Source: Whitmania pigra (taxonomy: Eukaryota; Annelida; Clitellata; Hirudinida; Haemopidae). Taken from it: a stretch of 64,000 bases of DNA. Positions 38,401-50,626 of the stretch are shown here, one piece after another. Location of the stretch: positions 6,257,501 to 6,321,500 of the forward strand of contig JAJTWR010000266.1 of the NCBI GenBank assembly GCA_021613335.1, written 5' to 3'. The translations under genes were made by a program, and so were the position numbers. Numbering within the stretch: position 1 is the first letter of the stretch; every line of letters starts with the position of its first letter. The notes beneath the pieces are model-generated. The model worked only from the letters and a program-made list of their open reading frames with translations. It made no database searches and was not told where the DNA came from.

Positions 38401-39285
38401 AACGACGATTAAAGACGATAACCAGGAAAGAAAAATAATAATAAATGAAGACGGAGGATGCATAGCTGAAAACGATCCTTCTCCAAAGAGAGACGATGTT
38501 GTCAGAGAAGATCAGAGGGTAGAAGATCAATTGCCATTGAAGGGTCAGACAAGTTTCCTAAAACAGCAGCTCATTTCAAGGAAACAGGACACGAGTGTGA
38601 GAAAAGAGCCGATCAAGTTGTGCGAAGATTCCAGAGAAGAAAAGATCGTGGCTGAAAATGAGCCCGTGAAACGCGACGATGTAGCACGTGAGGAGGATGT
38701 TTGTGAAGAGGTTATCCATAAGAGAGGATTTGCCAAGAGCATGGTTGGATTCTGGAATAAACCTCAAAACTGTGATCAATCGAAAAGTAAGCAAGCCGTT
38801 ATCGAGTTGGCGCACGGACCGTCAGTCTTCGAGAACAATCCCACACCATCGCAGCACCAACACATCAAACCGGTAAAGTCCTAATTAGCAATCCTAGGCC
38901 TAACAATGAGAATGCATGTTTTTACATTTTCTTTCCCATAAGGCTTCAGAGTCTGGAGTTTTCGAGAACGATCCCGTATCTCGACAGGACGTCGTTAGGG
39001 AAGCGGACTCTCAACCTGAAATCATTTCGGCAAAAACAACGAGGAATGTTCGCAAGTTGTGGTTCCAGAAAGAAATCCAGTCTGCTGCTCAGAAACAACC
39101 AAAAGTTCCGGAAGTTGGTTGACTAAAAGCTAATTGGAATAATAAGAAACAATTTTTTTTAATTTGTGAATTATTTTCAGCCTGTTCGTTTCACTCCACC
39201 ACGGGAGAAATCCCCCCCACAGGTGAGAGGGGAAGAGTTTAAATCCACCCATGTTTTGACCCTGAAGAACTCAAAGGCCAGCTAA
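35412..39285 (+). CDS. Large modular repeat protein with KG..K.LL.KW and DG..AENEP..RDDVV units
   Basis: Not a family I can name with confidence. Exons 35412-35429, 35546-38872 (a 3.3-kb exon), 38943-39113 and 39181-39285 join in phase to 1206 residues. The start MSDPAQ is chosen because its donor and the acceptor at 35545 fit; reading back through the intron gives another Met at 35432, which I reject. From about residue 30 on, a module recurs some 15-16 times: KG[TF]TK.LL.KW (for example KGTTKSLLNKWKS, KGYTKQMLDKWKS, QGTTKCLLGKW). About 12 copies are followed by an acidic unit such as DGSVAENEPIERNDV or SGVFENDPVSRQDVVREAD. The period is about 65-75 residues. There is no signal peptide or membrane segment, and it is rich in charged residues, so it is probably an intracellular, largely unfolded scaffold. 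One unit resembles the KGTLTVLKKKWE segment of vertebrate EPLIN/LIMA1 as I recall it, hinting at actin-linked function; no LIM domain is present. It lies just downstream of delta-catenin on the same strand. Confidence 0.85.
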
Positions 39286-39397
39286 AAATCACGTGAAAAT
39301 ATAAACAAACATCTTCATTTAGCGCTTGTGCCTCGGTTTTATGTTTCAGAATTAAATGTGTTTAAATGTAAAATGTCGTCTATAAAAGAAAAAAATT

Positions 39398-40490
39398 TCA
39401 AGATGATTGGAAGGCTTCTTCGAGAATTAAGTGACCCTCATCGGTAAGTTGGGCCGCCACGTCAGAAGGGTCAAGGTCACGCGGCAGGTACACCTTCCAA
39501 ACGCCCGTGTGGCCAAAACTATCGTACATGAACACGCGCACGAGAAGGATCCTATCGATTGCATCGATCTTTAGTTGAGTTGGTTCGATGCTTCTGCCGA
39601 GGTTAATGTTGACGTTGAAAGGTCGACCCTCGCAATGGATGGATTTTATGCTCGCGTCGAGGTTGATTCTACGACTGCTGTCGCATTTCGGTGGTGACTT
39701 GCTGGACGTTGTCGTGTCTGCTTCGGAGTAAATGGAGTGGTTGTCGACAACATCTGGCAATGGAGTGGTCCACTCATTTTTCGCATAGGTCTCATCCGAA
39801 TTGCTTTCGAGACTATCACATTCGTCGCGGGTTAGAGAGAGTTCAGATGGCTCTTGAGATGAAATTGGTGAATGTTGTTGTTGTTGTTGTCGTAGAAGTG
39901 GTAGATCGTTGTTGGTGTTATTAGATTGTGGTGTGAACGAATCTCGTTGAGTGGTTATTACGAGCCTTCCATCCGAAGTTAAGGAACATCGGAGTGAACG
40001 AGGGTCCACCAACGGAGGAACGTCTATTTCGCGCTTGAATTCTCTACTCACTGATTTGTTCAGATCTGAGATTAGAACGTAATGAGCTAAGATTGTTGAT
40101 TAATGGATTCGTTCAATTTAAAAACTCACTCAATTCTTTGTGAGAGGCTTGCAACATCAACTTGTTTCCACGGGTTAGAACGGTAATTTCATCAGGTTTG
40201 AAGAGCTTCACATCGAACTCGTGGTAGAAAGGAGTGGGGGAGGTTGAGATTGGTGAGGTCGCAAAGTCAGTTGGCGAGAGAGACTGAAAGTTCAGCGAAG
40301 TGCTTCTCTGAAGGGTGTTGGTTGGCGAGAGTGAGGTACCCCTAAAAAAATTTCTTCTTAGTTCTTCCATCTCGTTTTTCCATTCCTTGTGACGCTGATC
40401 CATGCGAGAATGGAGCTGCTCCCACATGAATTTCTGCTTTTCTTCAATTTTTCCCGAGCGTTTGGTGTCGTGTTGAATTGGCAGGAACAT
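39398..40490 (-). CDS. Small heat-shock protein with two alpha-crystallin domains
   Basis: ATP-independent chaperone family. Exons 40130-40490 and 39398-40050 join in phase to 337 residues, start MFLPIQHDTK. Domain 1 (about 88-156) has FDVKLFKPDEITVLTRGNKL and, after the intron, REFKREIDVPPLVDP then SLTSDGRLVI, the standard alpha-crystallin signature. A Ser/Gln/Thr-rich linker with a Gln run follows (about 160-245). Domain 2 (about 246-337) is more diverged, keeping FNVNINLGRSIEPTQLKIDA, YLPRDLDPSDV and LTDEGHLILE. Usual animal small heat-shock proteins have one domain and 160-230 residues; two-domain forms are known from flatworms. A splice acceptor just before the ATG (40495) implies a non-coding 5' exon, possibly ending at 40557 (CAG then GTAGGC). 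No clear heat-shock element was found. Confidence 0.9.
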
Positions 40491-40494
40491 GTTT

Positions 40495-43370
40495 CTAGAA
40501 ATAAAAGTGAGTTTAATTCTTAAGCTTTGTGTAATCATTTAAACCCATGCTGGCCTACCTGGCCGTTGCTAAAGAGATCAAAAGAAAGAGTCCAGACAGT
40601 CAAAAAGTAAATGCATGTAAATGCCTGCTGTCTTATGAAACAATGTCTCAGGTGCTCACAGCCTTCAAACATTCAGAATCATGCTACGAAGTCTTCTTTC
40701 CTTCACGTGGACGTAAATATTAGTAAATAATAAGTAGAAGGACGTAAGACCTTTCAATCCAAACGTCATTTGCCTTCTCAATCTTCAAGCGAGATCAGGA
40801 ACAAATTGCAGCGCACTGAAAACATCTCGATGAGTCATCGACCTAACCTGCCCAACAGACATCATCATCATCATCATTGCTTCCATCATTTATTCGTCGG
40901 AGTAGTTGCTTCCGCTGTCTAGCATCATCATGTTCAACCATGCTGCCAAAATAGGCCTAAAGATATTATCTTAGATATTCCTGCTTAGAACTGAAACATT
41001 TCAATTTTTTGCGTCTTATTGGAGAACATAATAGTTTTTAAGTTAACATGTAAAAGCAAATCTTACACAATAAATTATAACGAATTTCGGTCGCCTAAGA
41101 TTATCGTGCAGTCAATAAAAATTCAAGCACTTCATAAAAAAAATCCCTGGTTGTTATATTGATTAAACTAAAATTTATCACAAGTGTAAAAATTTTGACA
41201 TCAATTTTAGATTGTGTGCTTACACATCAAATGAGCGTAGCACAGGTCTCAATTTATTAGAAATAGGAGAAGGAAACAAAGCCGATGGCTTTTTTAACAG
41301 ACATATCAGACATTGTGTTTAAAAAGTGTTCAGCAAGTAACGATTCAGATTGCTAATGACAATTGAATAAGTTATACACTTGATAGTTGTAAAATTGTGG
41401 AATTGGACTCACATTTAGGTGCGAAACTCGGGTCCTCAATATGCAAATCAGCAAAATACTCGAAACATTAAAAATCGAGAAAGATTTTCAGCCACAAACT
41501 GGAGGAGTCTCACTTGATAGCATCAGATGGATATACAGAGCACAACCAGCGTGTTAACGACGACTCTTTATTGTACGATGCGCACAGGATGTTCTTTGAA
41601 CCTTTCGTGTGCTGCATGTGAATGAATCCCCATTGTTCAGTCAGTCCTGACTCGGCATAGTCACAAGAGCTAACCCTCGATTGAGAAGCACGTTAGGAGA
41701 CTCGATTTATGAACAGCGAGTAATGCACAGGACGGCAATTTGAATTCAGGTGAAACTAAAATCGCTTCAAAAGCATCACGAGAGTTGAGTCGAAAGTGTT
41801 TAGACTCAGAAAATTAACGCGAAATCTACTAAACGCTTGCTTTCCGTGGTAAGCCTAAACAGTTTACAATTCGAATGACGATTTGGTTTGTTTGAAACAC
41901 GTAGCGAATCTCACGTGTTTGATTGCTGAGCCGATCGGTTGCGCTTGATCTCGATGATGATGATGATCATCGCAATGAACTTTAGTCGCTTGCCTCAAAA
42001 ACAAAACGATGCCATATTTCGAAAACATCAACTCCACTGGGAAGGGATCTGGGACATCAATTACGACAAAAACATGGAACGGGACCCCATTCAATGCTGC
42101 GCAGTTTCACAGACCACGTGCCTTACGCCTCGTCGACGATCATCGACATCCCACCCACATCGACTCGCTAATTAGCATAACAGTTTCGACGTCTACTGAA
42201 ATAAATTTTCAGTTCGTTGGGAGCTCATCAGCAACACTTCTTTGGACTAACATTCGATCAGTCTTCCACAAAACTACTGAGGAACTACCTGACCAGCATT
42301 ATTACACCAAAGATTTCAAAGATATCCTATGTTAAATAACCTGATGATAAGCACTCTCAACCTTCCACAAACAAGCGAGGCCTAAGATTTGTGTAAAAGT
42401 AGAATGATTTCATCGTGTTTCTCAAAAAGTATGAAATGAAGAAGCACTGGTTATGGTTACTAACGCCAATTCACAAGCTAGTTGGATCACGTTTAAAAAC
42501 ACATGCAGCAAATCTAATTTTGTATTCGACAGATTGAATAATACTGCTAGGAAATCATAAGTTACCACCAAGCAGTTTCCAAAGTGATCACCCATTGAGA
42601 ATCGACGACTACAACATAAACAACAAAAGCAATTTTAAAAATGTAAACCGAACTTCGTAAATCTTGTTTAAACTACAGGCACTTTCAGGTAAAAACTACA
42701 CTCTCTTGCTCATCTTCAAGTTTGAGAGTATTAATGAAAGTATGGATGAATGAATGAATTAATGAATAAACAAACGACAGAATGATACATTCAACAACAA
42801 CTGCAGCCTAACATGATTTTAATGAATCATGGCAACACCAGCAGCAACCAACATAAATTGAAAGATGTCCGTATCGTAGGTATCGGCTCGAAAAGGCAGA
42901 AGATTTCATGAAAACACTGAAACATCGAAAGGTTGAAATCCTCTGCCAAATCAGACCTTGGAAGAAAGTTATGATTCATGGAATTGTGCAAAAATACACA
43001 AAACATCACGATCGACAAATCAATCTTATCCATCTAAAACTAATCTTAAGTAATATCTTCCATATTGCTGAACGTGGTGGAGCAAAAAAATCTTTCAATT
43101 TCATCTGCAGTGCCATCCGTGCTGGTCAAACAACAACAACAACAACAACACCTACAGACGTCAACAAATACAACTAGAAACCAAAACCCTAGAAACCAAA
43201 GTTAGACGTTTGGCAAAACAGGGCCGAAAGCAACAAAGTATTGCAAATTGATGACGTCAGTCAGAATAAAAACGTTAATAAATATGGCAACAATCTTGGT
43301 TGAGTGACTGGAGAGGTGACTATAAAAGAGTAAGCGAGTCATTAAGTCAAACACGTCTTCAGAGAAGCAC
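40495..43370. other. Intergenic region with no supported gene
   Basis: About 2.9 kb between two minus-strand genes. It should hold the small heat-shock protein promoter. Several 70-110-codon frames near 41860-42340 and 42900-43180 have no resemblance to known families and no splice support. Microsatellite-like bits: ATC near 40862-40878 and CAA near 43129-43149. A TATAAAAG sequence at 43320 on the plus strand faces the end of the next gene. Confidence 0.4.
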
Positions 43371-43376
43371 TTTATT
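43371..43376 (-). promoter_or_regulatory. Polyadenylation signal overlapping a stop codon
   Basis: On the minus strand GAATAAAG puts the hexamer AATAAA across the TAA stop (43372-43374) of the unknown membrane-protein gene. If used, it leaves a 3' UTR of only a couple of dozen bases. Confidence 0.5.
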
Positions 43377-46300
43377 CGTCACTGTGCAGTGCAGGTAGGC
43401 AGTACAAGAAAGAAGGATCGTCTTCAATGAGGCTTATCTTATCCCACCTGTTCGAGTCTCGCACCGCCATCACGGGGTACGACCTCGCGAATCCTTCCGA
43501 GCCCCAACGACCGGGGCTGAGAACTTCAATGTTTATGCTCAGGATGGTGCTAAACAGGGACAGTTGAATCTGAAAATTGCACAATCATAATCACCGACAT
43601 CGCCTTTATCAACTAAAAGAGTAATTACCAAATTTTTCAAATTTTCTTAAAGATAAAAAGAGTACTTACATCTTCAAAGATGGTCCCATCCTCAACGACG
43701 TTGATTAAATTCTTAAAAATAAGTTCAGGAGTGGCATACGAAGGACCAAATCGTTCTTCCAAGGTCGTCTGCTTGTGAACGACCTTTGAAGATGAAATGA
43801 CCTTGAGCATGGTGACAATTTTCAGAGCTTCGACGAGATGGACTTCCATGTCGGTGGTGTGGTTGAGCAGTGAAGCCAAGTACTGCTCTCTGCACTTCTT
43901 TGTCATCTTCCTCAAAGCACCGACCTGAGAAATTTTAATGAATTTCCTGAATAGTGAGCAGCAATGGTTAAGCAATCAACATTTTAATCGACTTTTTAAT
44001 TGTTTAATTAACTGTCGTAAGTTTTCACAATGTTTTGTAATATGCTCTAAATAATCATCACATTCATAAAGTGTCTTAGTGGCATTGCTTGCATCAAAAA
44101 AATCAGTAAAAGAACCAACTTGTTCACAGAAGATTCTCAAGCTGTTGATGAGTTTAAAAAGTACTTCATTCTTTGGAGCCCACAGAAACCCTTTGTACTT
44201 CCACTCCATCAAATAATGGTGGCCATTGTCAATGGCTGCCACCAAATACTGAGAATGAAATTAGAATTATATCGTGTTGCAGCATAAATACATAAAGGTG
44301 TCTTCTTGAGACTTTGATACAAATTTCAATTTAATTCATCAGATGCAAACCTGCACAGCATTCTGGAAGTTTCCACCAATGTCTGATAAAATTGGAAAAC
44401 CATGAAGCAACACTTGGAAAGTGATCGGTCCGAGAATGGAAAACCTTTCTGACCTGAAACTCCGGACATTACCAGATCCCCACATGTCAAATATCTTGCT
44501 GTAACCCTGCAATTCAATGCACTCTTAGCAATGTATTAGCAATCACTGATACGTTGATTATTGGCTACAAGACCTTGTAAACTTAGTAAAACATCAGCTT
44601 CAATCTTACTGGAAATCATCTGCATCGTACAAGAGGCAAATAAGCCATTCGCAAACAATAAAATACAAAATATGCATTCAACGAAACCCACGAGGACTTC
44701 TATTAAAGCATCATTTGAATGTTAACCTTTCGTATGCTCGAAATTTGGGTGACGTCCACATGCAGATCGCATTCGAGATGTTCAAACAATTTTTTCTCAT
44801 CTCCTACAATTCTTCTATCTTCACAACTGAAAATTCTTTCAATTTGACACACCTTGTTGTTGTTGCTCTCAACACTGCTCTGTTCAGCCTTCGATTTCCT
44901 CAAATTTCTTGGCGAAACGGGTTTAAAAAGCCTCTTAAATGTATCCTTTTCCAATGAGGTGAGCAGACTCGGTCTTTGAAGTTCCTTACTTGAAGAACTT
45001 TTCGGAGAACTTTTATTGGATAGGAGCAGATTATTGCAGTTAGGATGATTCGTTGTGGGTATGTTGGAGATGCTACGAGACCTCTCGAGCTCTCCGATGA
45101 TGTTGTCGTCGATGTCGTCATCAAAGTAGAATAACACGATACTTTCTCTTCGTGTCTTCAAAGCAGCTCCTTCGGATGCGTCTCCATTTTCTTGAGTCAG
45201 AAGATCAAAATCATCATTGTATTCCTCCTCATTGATAACATCACAACTCATTCCAAATTTTCCAACATTCTCCACGGTGGTTCTGCCTTCGAAGGAATTT
45301 CCCCCCGGTCGAGCGGAGATGAAAGAAGGTTGTTCGACGGCCCCCAGGTCCGAGTGATAGTCCCAAATAAAGTCGAACGTTTCAATGTCGGGGGTACCCT
45401 CGTGAGGGGAGCACATCGAATCTGATGATTCCACACTTGCACTTCGAGGACGAGCATTTTGAGATTTCTCAGTCAAAAAATCTTCAAGATTCTGATGCTG
45501 TTAACAAATAAAGTGTCAATTAACTAAAATTCAAGAACAATTTCTCGTTTTTACATAAAATAAAGAGTTGAGTAGAACAGAGTAACTTTGCAGAAAAGCT
45601 TAAAAAACCCACGACAAGCAACATAGGAATGCGTTGAACTTTCAGTGAATCTCCACAAGAAAGCATTCAAGGATGTTACGAGCAGCACTTATAAGGAGAA
45701 ATATCAGCTTCAAGCTATGAATGTTCAGTGTAGATTCATGCTAGAGCATTCAATGCAGACAATCTTCAAGGAGATGATAATGATAATAACAATAGTGAAG
45801 CAGTAGGTATGGTAGCAACTATTGTTGCATTAATCACCGAAATGAATTGGAATTTAGACACAATAACAAGTTATCTGAAGATTGGGTTACACAATTTAAT
45901 GTGATTATCTTTCACTATATCTTATGATACAATAACCATTTCACTAATTAACCTCGCTGGTTGGCTCATCAGCCTTTGGTTGGCAAAGATCATCAAATTT
46001 TTGATTGAGACAATCAATATCCATTTGAATCTTTGTCAGCTCATATTGCAACCAATCCATATGGTCAACAGCACCGTGGTCCTGTTCTCCAACACTCAGA
46101 TGATCACTAGCGGTGAATTCATGGCTATTGGACAGCATCACTGCCTCCAGATTTTCACCCAGATCGACACTGAAGCCTTTGCTGACGAGCGACTCTCTGT
46201 AGTCGTAGAGGGACGAATCGCCGGACTGAACGAGAATGAAAGTGCATTAATAATTGATTGATTGCAGAATGAAGTGTGAAGTACGGAAGCTGACCTTATG

Positions 46301-48648
46301 TGAAGCAAAGCTATAGCAATTTCTTCTCATGCCTTGACGATGACCTGCTTGAATGTAACTGGAAGTGGATGATAAGGAACGGCCTGAATTTGGTCTCACG
46401 GACTTGTCGGTGTTCTTTCTTAAATGATCGCGGATGCTCGCGAGACCATTGTCGCGTCCGAGTTGCGAACGATCGGAATTGAAAGATCCCAGTCCCTCGC
46501 TCTCCTCCTCAATTCCGTCCATTAATTCATCTTCATTTTCACAGCTCTGCCAATCCTTGCTCCCCTCGTGAAGAAGAGAATTGTTGTTGCAGCTTAGTTC
46601 AGCATTATCTGGATTTGAGACAAACCCACTGCTCCAGCCAGACTGCATAGAAGCCATCATTGGATCAAATTTCTTCACCCTCCTCAATCTGTGTGTTACT
46701 TGATCATCCTCGTTGACTGTTTCATCATTTTCATCATCCTCGTTGCTTGATTCAGCTTGTTCTAAAGGAAAAGTTGATCTTGCAAGCCAGTCAATTATCC
46801 TCCTCCTCCAAACTTGAGGAAATTGTTGAGGTTCGAAAAGTTGGCTCCTGTGTAGAACTCCTGGCTTCTTTATCTTTTTGATACCAAGTGAAATGCCAGA
46901 ATCAAGAACCTAGACGTAGTTAGTCATGAGACTTTTTAGTTTAGAATATCTCCGAACATTATGAAACACACTTATATGGTTAAAGAAAATCATATTATCA
47001 TCAATGATTGAAGTTAATTAGTAAATAATAGTAAATTATTAGAAAGCAGGAATTTGAAGGTATCAAAAATAATGTCAATGGCAAAATCAAAGTCAAATAG
47101 GTTTTTCTAAGCATTTATTCTAAGGTTTGAAATTTGCAACAAAAAGTAGCATTAGAAATGCAAATGAAAGTTTACCTCTCTTTGAAGCAAGTGCAAACAC
47201 TGAAAATAATTAGCAATGCAAAGAAGATCCAACCTGTGCATTCAGGCCAGGAACACAAGAAAGTTTTAATGAATTTTTGTCCACTGAGGATGATGCAAAA
47301 TACTTGAGATGGAGTTGAGAACACAACTTGTAAGCCAGGAAGGTACACAGACCCACACCAACCCCAAGAAGGCACAATAGCCCTGTGGCTCGAACTGAAT
47401 GCAATTATCACTTAAATTTATTGGGCATTTCATAGATCATGTTATCAAACAGAATAAAATGTGTCAATAAATTAACTAGACTGCACTACACATATGGTCG
47501 AGCACTCCCAATGCTTACGCTTATGATGCTTTATAAATAAACACATTAATATTATTATTATTAATATTGTTATGTGCTACAGATTTTATGTGTCCATAAA
47601 CTCATAATGCATAAAGCCCATTGTAATACAAATGCTTATTCTCAAATAATGGATATGATTCACAGTTCCATATTTTACACTGGCATCTGAATTGCCCTAA
47701 AATTGCAAATACCGAGAAGTTCTCAAATCACTTGAAATTTTAGAGATAACATTTTGGAGAAGGTTTGACAATGAGATAAAGGAGGTTACATGATTGAGCT
47801 CAAGGTGTCCTGAATCACCTTGTTCAAGATCAAAACTCAAATGGATTATGAATTTCAGAAATAAAATTTTAATTTTTAAATAAGTATGTATTGTTCAAAG
47901 AATTCATTCTATAAAGAGGTTATTATAGAGCAAAAGATGCTTAATGAATAAGAAAATGTTAATATTACATTTGACACTTTAAATAACAGGTTTTGTTAAA
48001 TAAAGTTTGTAGCTATAATAATAACTAAGTTTAAGAATAAGGTGATATCTCAGATTTTCCCAAGCCATAAATAAAACATTTTTTATGTTGTTTGTGTCAA
48101 ATTACAACTCAACCAATCTACAATAAATTTCCAGTGATTGACAAAATGTTTGACCAATCTTTACTGCAAAAATATTATTCAGAGGAAATTATCTTTAATC
48201 ATGCAAAACTACTCGACAACTACAAGTAAATATTTTATCATTATTTGGACTCACAACATAATTAAGTTTAAAGCATTTGTGACAAATTAAATTTTTCCAA
48301 CATGTTTAGATAGAACTGATCAATTCAATTTCAAATAAAATGTACAAGACTTCTAGAACGAGATTATGCTTTGATTGTTAGTCTGAAGACGAAATTTGTT
48401 ACAGAACGACTAAATATTAAATATGCAACAATTTATTTATAAACAAAACACACATTATATTTGGTCATCAACTCACCTCCTCCCTCAAACTCCCGAATTT
48501 CTATTTCCACATTAGTTTGGCCTCGTTTTAAAATAAACCTCACCACAACCAAATGTGGTTTCTCTCCTTCATATGGGCTCAAATCCAGCGAAAGGGCTTT
48601 CTGCACCCCCTGGCCTAAAATCCCACAACACATCTTAAAACCGTATTC
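43372..48648 (-). CDS. Single-pass membrane protein of unknown function (5' end not found)
   Basis: Nine exons with matching phases: 48477-48648, 47234-47394, 46295-46909, 45953-46225, 44727-45497, 44351-44506, 44013-44248, 43670-43946 and 43372-43569, giving 952 residues. I do not recognise the family. Visible parts: about 57 N-terminal residues of mixed strand-like sequence (LVVVRFILKRGQTNVEIEI); one hydrophobic segment near residues 60-82 (GLLCLLGVGVGLCTFLAYKL); a long acidic, Ser-rich region with poly-Glu/Asp patches; a short predicted coiled coil (DWLQYELTKIQMDIDCLNQK); more Ser-rich sequence; and a helical C-terminal domain of about 300 residues that looks folded (FRSERFSILGPITFQVLLHG, EWKYKGFLWAPKNEVLFKLI, EERFGPSYATPELIFKNL, SPGRWGSEGF). 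A tail-anchored-like or organelle-surface protein with a large cytosolic part is plausible. Codon 1 of the first exon may be internal, since a splice acceptor precedes it. Confidence 0.75.
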
Positions 48649-48649
48649 C

Positions 48650-50626
48650 TGTTAGAGGTTAGACATTTCCTATGAATCAAGCATAAAAATACACCGATCA
48701 ATCTGGTAACGTTCTAAACTTAAGACGATTACAAGTCATAACAATCGAGCTTCATAATTATCCAGGACAATTTGCACAAGTTATGCCCAACCCATCAATA
48801 CAAGAGCAGCTGAATGCGGTTGTTGATCATTTGATGATAAAAATATTTGAGCGGAGTTTGTAATTGCTTAATTAAACAATTAAATAATTCTTTGTAATAA
48901 CAGTAATTGTAATATTATAAAAATCTTGAGATAAATGTTCATTTAAATGAAAGGTTAAGACAATGATGTTCAACTTGATCGATTCAAAATTAAGAATTCT
49001 TTATTTTAGTATTTTGATTTGTTGCCAATTAAATTATTACAAAGTTAATATTTTAATTTATGATATTGTGAATAGAATTTATTTAAGTTATTATAATTGT
49101 CAAAATTTGTACGCAAACATTTTGACAAAATAATAGTTCATTAATATAGTGCCATACCTCTTTTTGTTAACCATTGACTTAACGGTGCAAGGCTAGGTTG
49201 CCGCTGATACAACCACATGCAGAAATTTAGTTTCTGTGATTGTTTCGAGTTCGAGTGGAGTTTTGTTGTTGTTTCGAGCACGTTTCGTTTTTGTTCTATT
49301 AAAAGTTATTTTGCCTTGTTTAGTTGCGAGTTTACTGCTTCAATACACAAATGCCACAGTTAATGACGGAGCAGTAAAGTTCTATATGTGTAAATGTGTC
49401 TTGAAATGATGAAATTACAGCCAAATAACTACATTCATCAGTGAATTTGCACGATAGCATTTCAAATAGTTTTGAAAAGTTGAGCTCAAGCAAAAAATCT
49501 GTTAATACGGTAGAATGTTCCATACCTAAACATTTATTTTATTCCCCGGCCCCGGCTAAAAACGTGACCGCTGTCAATCCTTACATGAGAGGAACAATTG
49601 AACAATAACACATTTTCATTACATAGAACCTACACGAGACAAAGAAGATAGTACAATAGAGGAACATAAGCTCACTTTGCAACTACATTTTCGTATATGA
49701 AATGAACATTGGTTTTTAGCAATGTGAAATCAAGCAATGCAAGCCAGACGATTTTTATTACTAACAGGGTTTCTTTCAGGCATTATTGTTCGGGGGGCAT
49801 TTCATAAGTTCGGGAGGCCAGTTTTTCGTGCCAAATACAAGTTTAAAATCAAATCACGCACAACCTCAGTTCAATAATTATATTTTAGGTAAAAACATAT
49901 TGAAAATCATTTATACAAACTAAAATTTATAATATGTTTAATAACTGAAATGTTTAAAGAAATTTTAAACGCCGAGGTTTTTGAGAGTATATAAATCTAC
50001 TATTCTATCAAGAAAATCTTCCGTTGGAACTTCGGGTAATTTACTGAGCCACAAGCCATTTAAGCCTTCAAACCGCGGCTAGCCAACTAAAATTCTCTCA
50101 AATCGAGCTGGTTTCTTAAAAAACCCCCAGGTCTAAGGCAAACCCTCTCAAAACTTGGGATAATCTTTTTTTGCATCTAAAGTAACAAAATTCCTTTTCT
50201 GTGATAGCTAGACAAACTTTAATGCTCTATCAATTTTAAAATTTTAGTGGTTTTCATAAGATATATCCAAAAAAAGATGTCTTCTATATGTATTGGGTTG
50301 GATGAACTATATGAGAGCACTGATTAAATATGATCAGGCGTCGTCTTTAAACGAAGTAAGAGTAACACAAAAATCTGTCATAATGTTTTTATCAAACGAC
50401 TCTAAAGCTCTAACGTGGCCCAATAATGGTAATTTTCACTTAATATCACTTAAAAGCACATCAAGAAAATCAAAAACCATTTATGCCATTCTGGTGACAA
50501 AAAGTAAGACATCAACAATCACTTGACATTTGAAATACTTCGATGTTAAGTTCTCAAAAAAAAAACGAATCCTGCCACAAATGATTCGCATGTAAAAAAA
50601 TCAAATGATCAAATTACGAGCAAATT
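48650..50626. other. Spacer with a dispersed repeat, no gene seen
   Basis: About 2 kb with no supported gene. It may hold the first exon of the membrane-protein gene. A repeat family A copy lies at about 49375-49600. At 50090-50180 a stretch with AAACCCCCAGG and CTCAAAACTTGGGATAATC resembles the interior of the small elements near 58.4-61.2 kb. Confidence 0.4.
49375..49600. mobile_element. Dispersed repeat family A, copy 2
   Basis: It matches 61405-61600 along its length, sharing cores such as TCTTGAAATGATG, CATTCATCA and CAAATAGTTTT and a CCCCGGCCCCGGCTAAAAACGTGACC-like end region. No coding capacity. Confidence 0.6.

Noticed and set aside
41864..42335. Possible gene in 41.8-42.3 kb
   Set aside because: Overlapping short frames on both strands, no conserved motif and no paired splice sites.
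43372..44248. Mitoguardin (MIGA) as identity of the unknown membrane protein
   Set aside because: The N-terminal membrane segment and a FLWAPKN-like stretch were suggestive, but the order of segments and the C-terminus do not fit what I know of that family.
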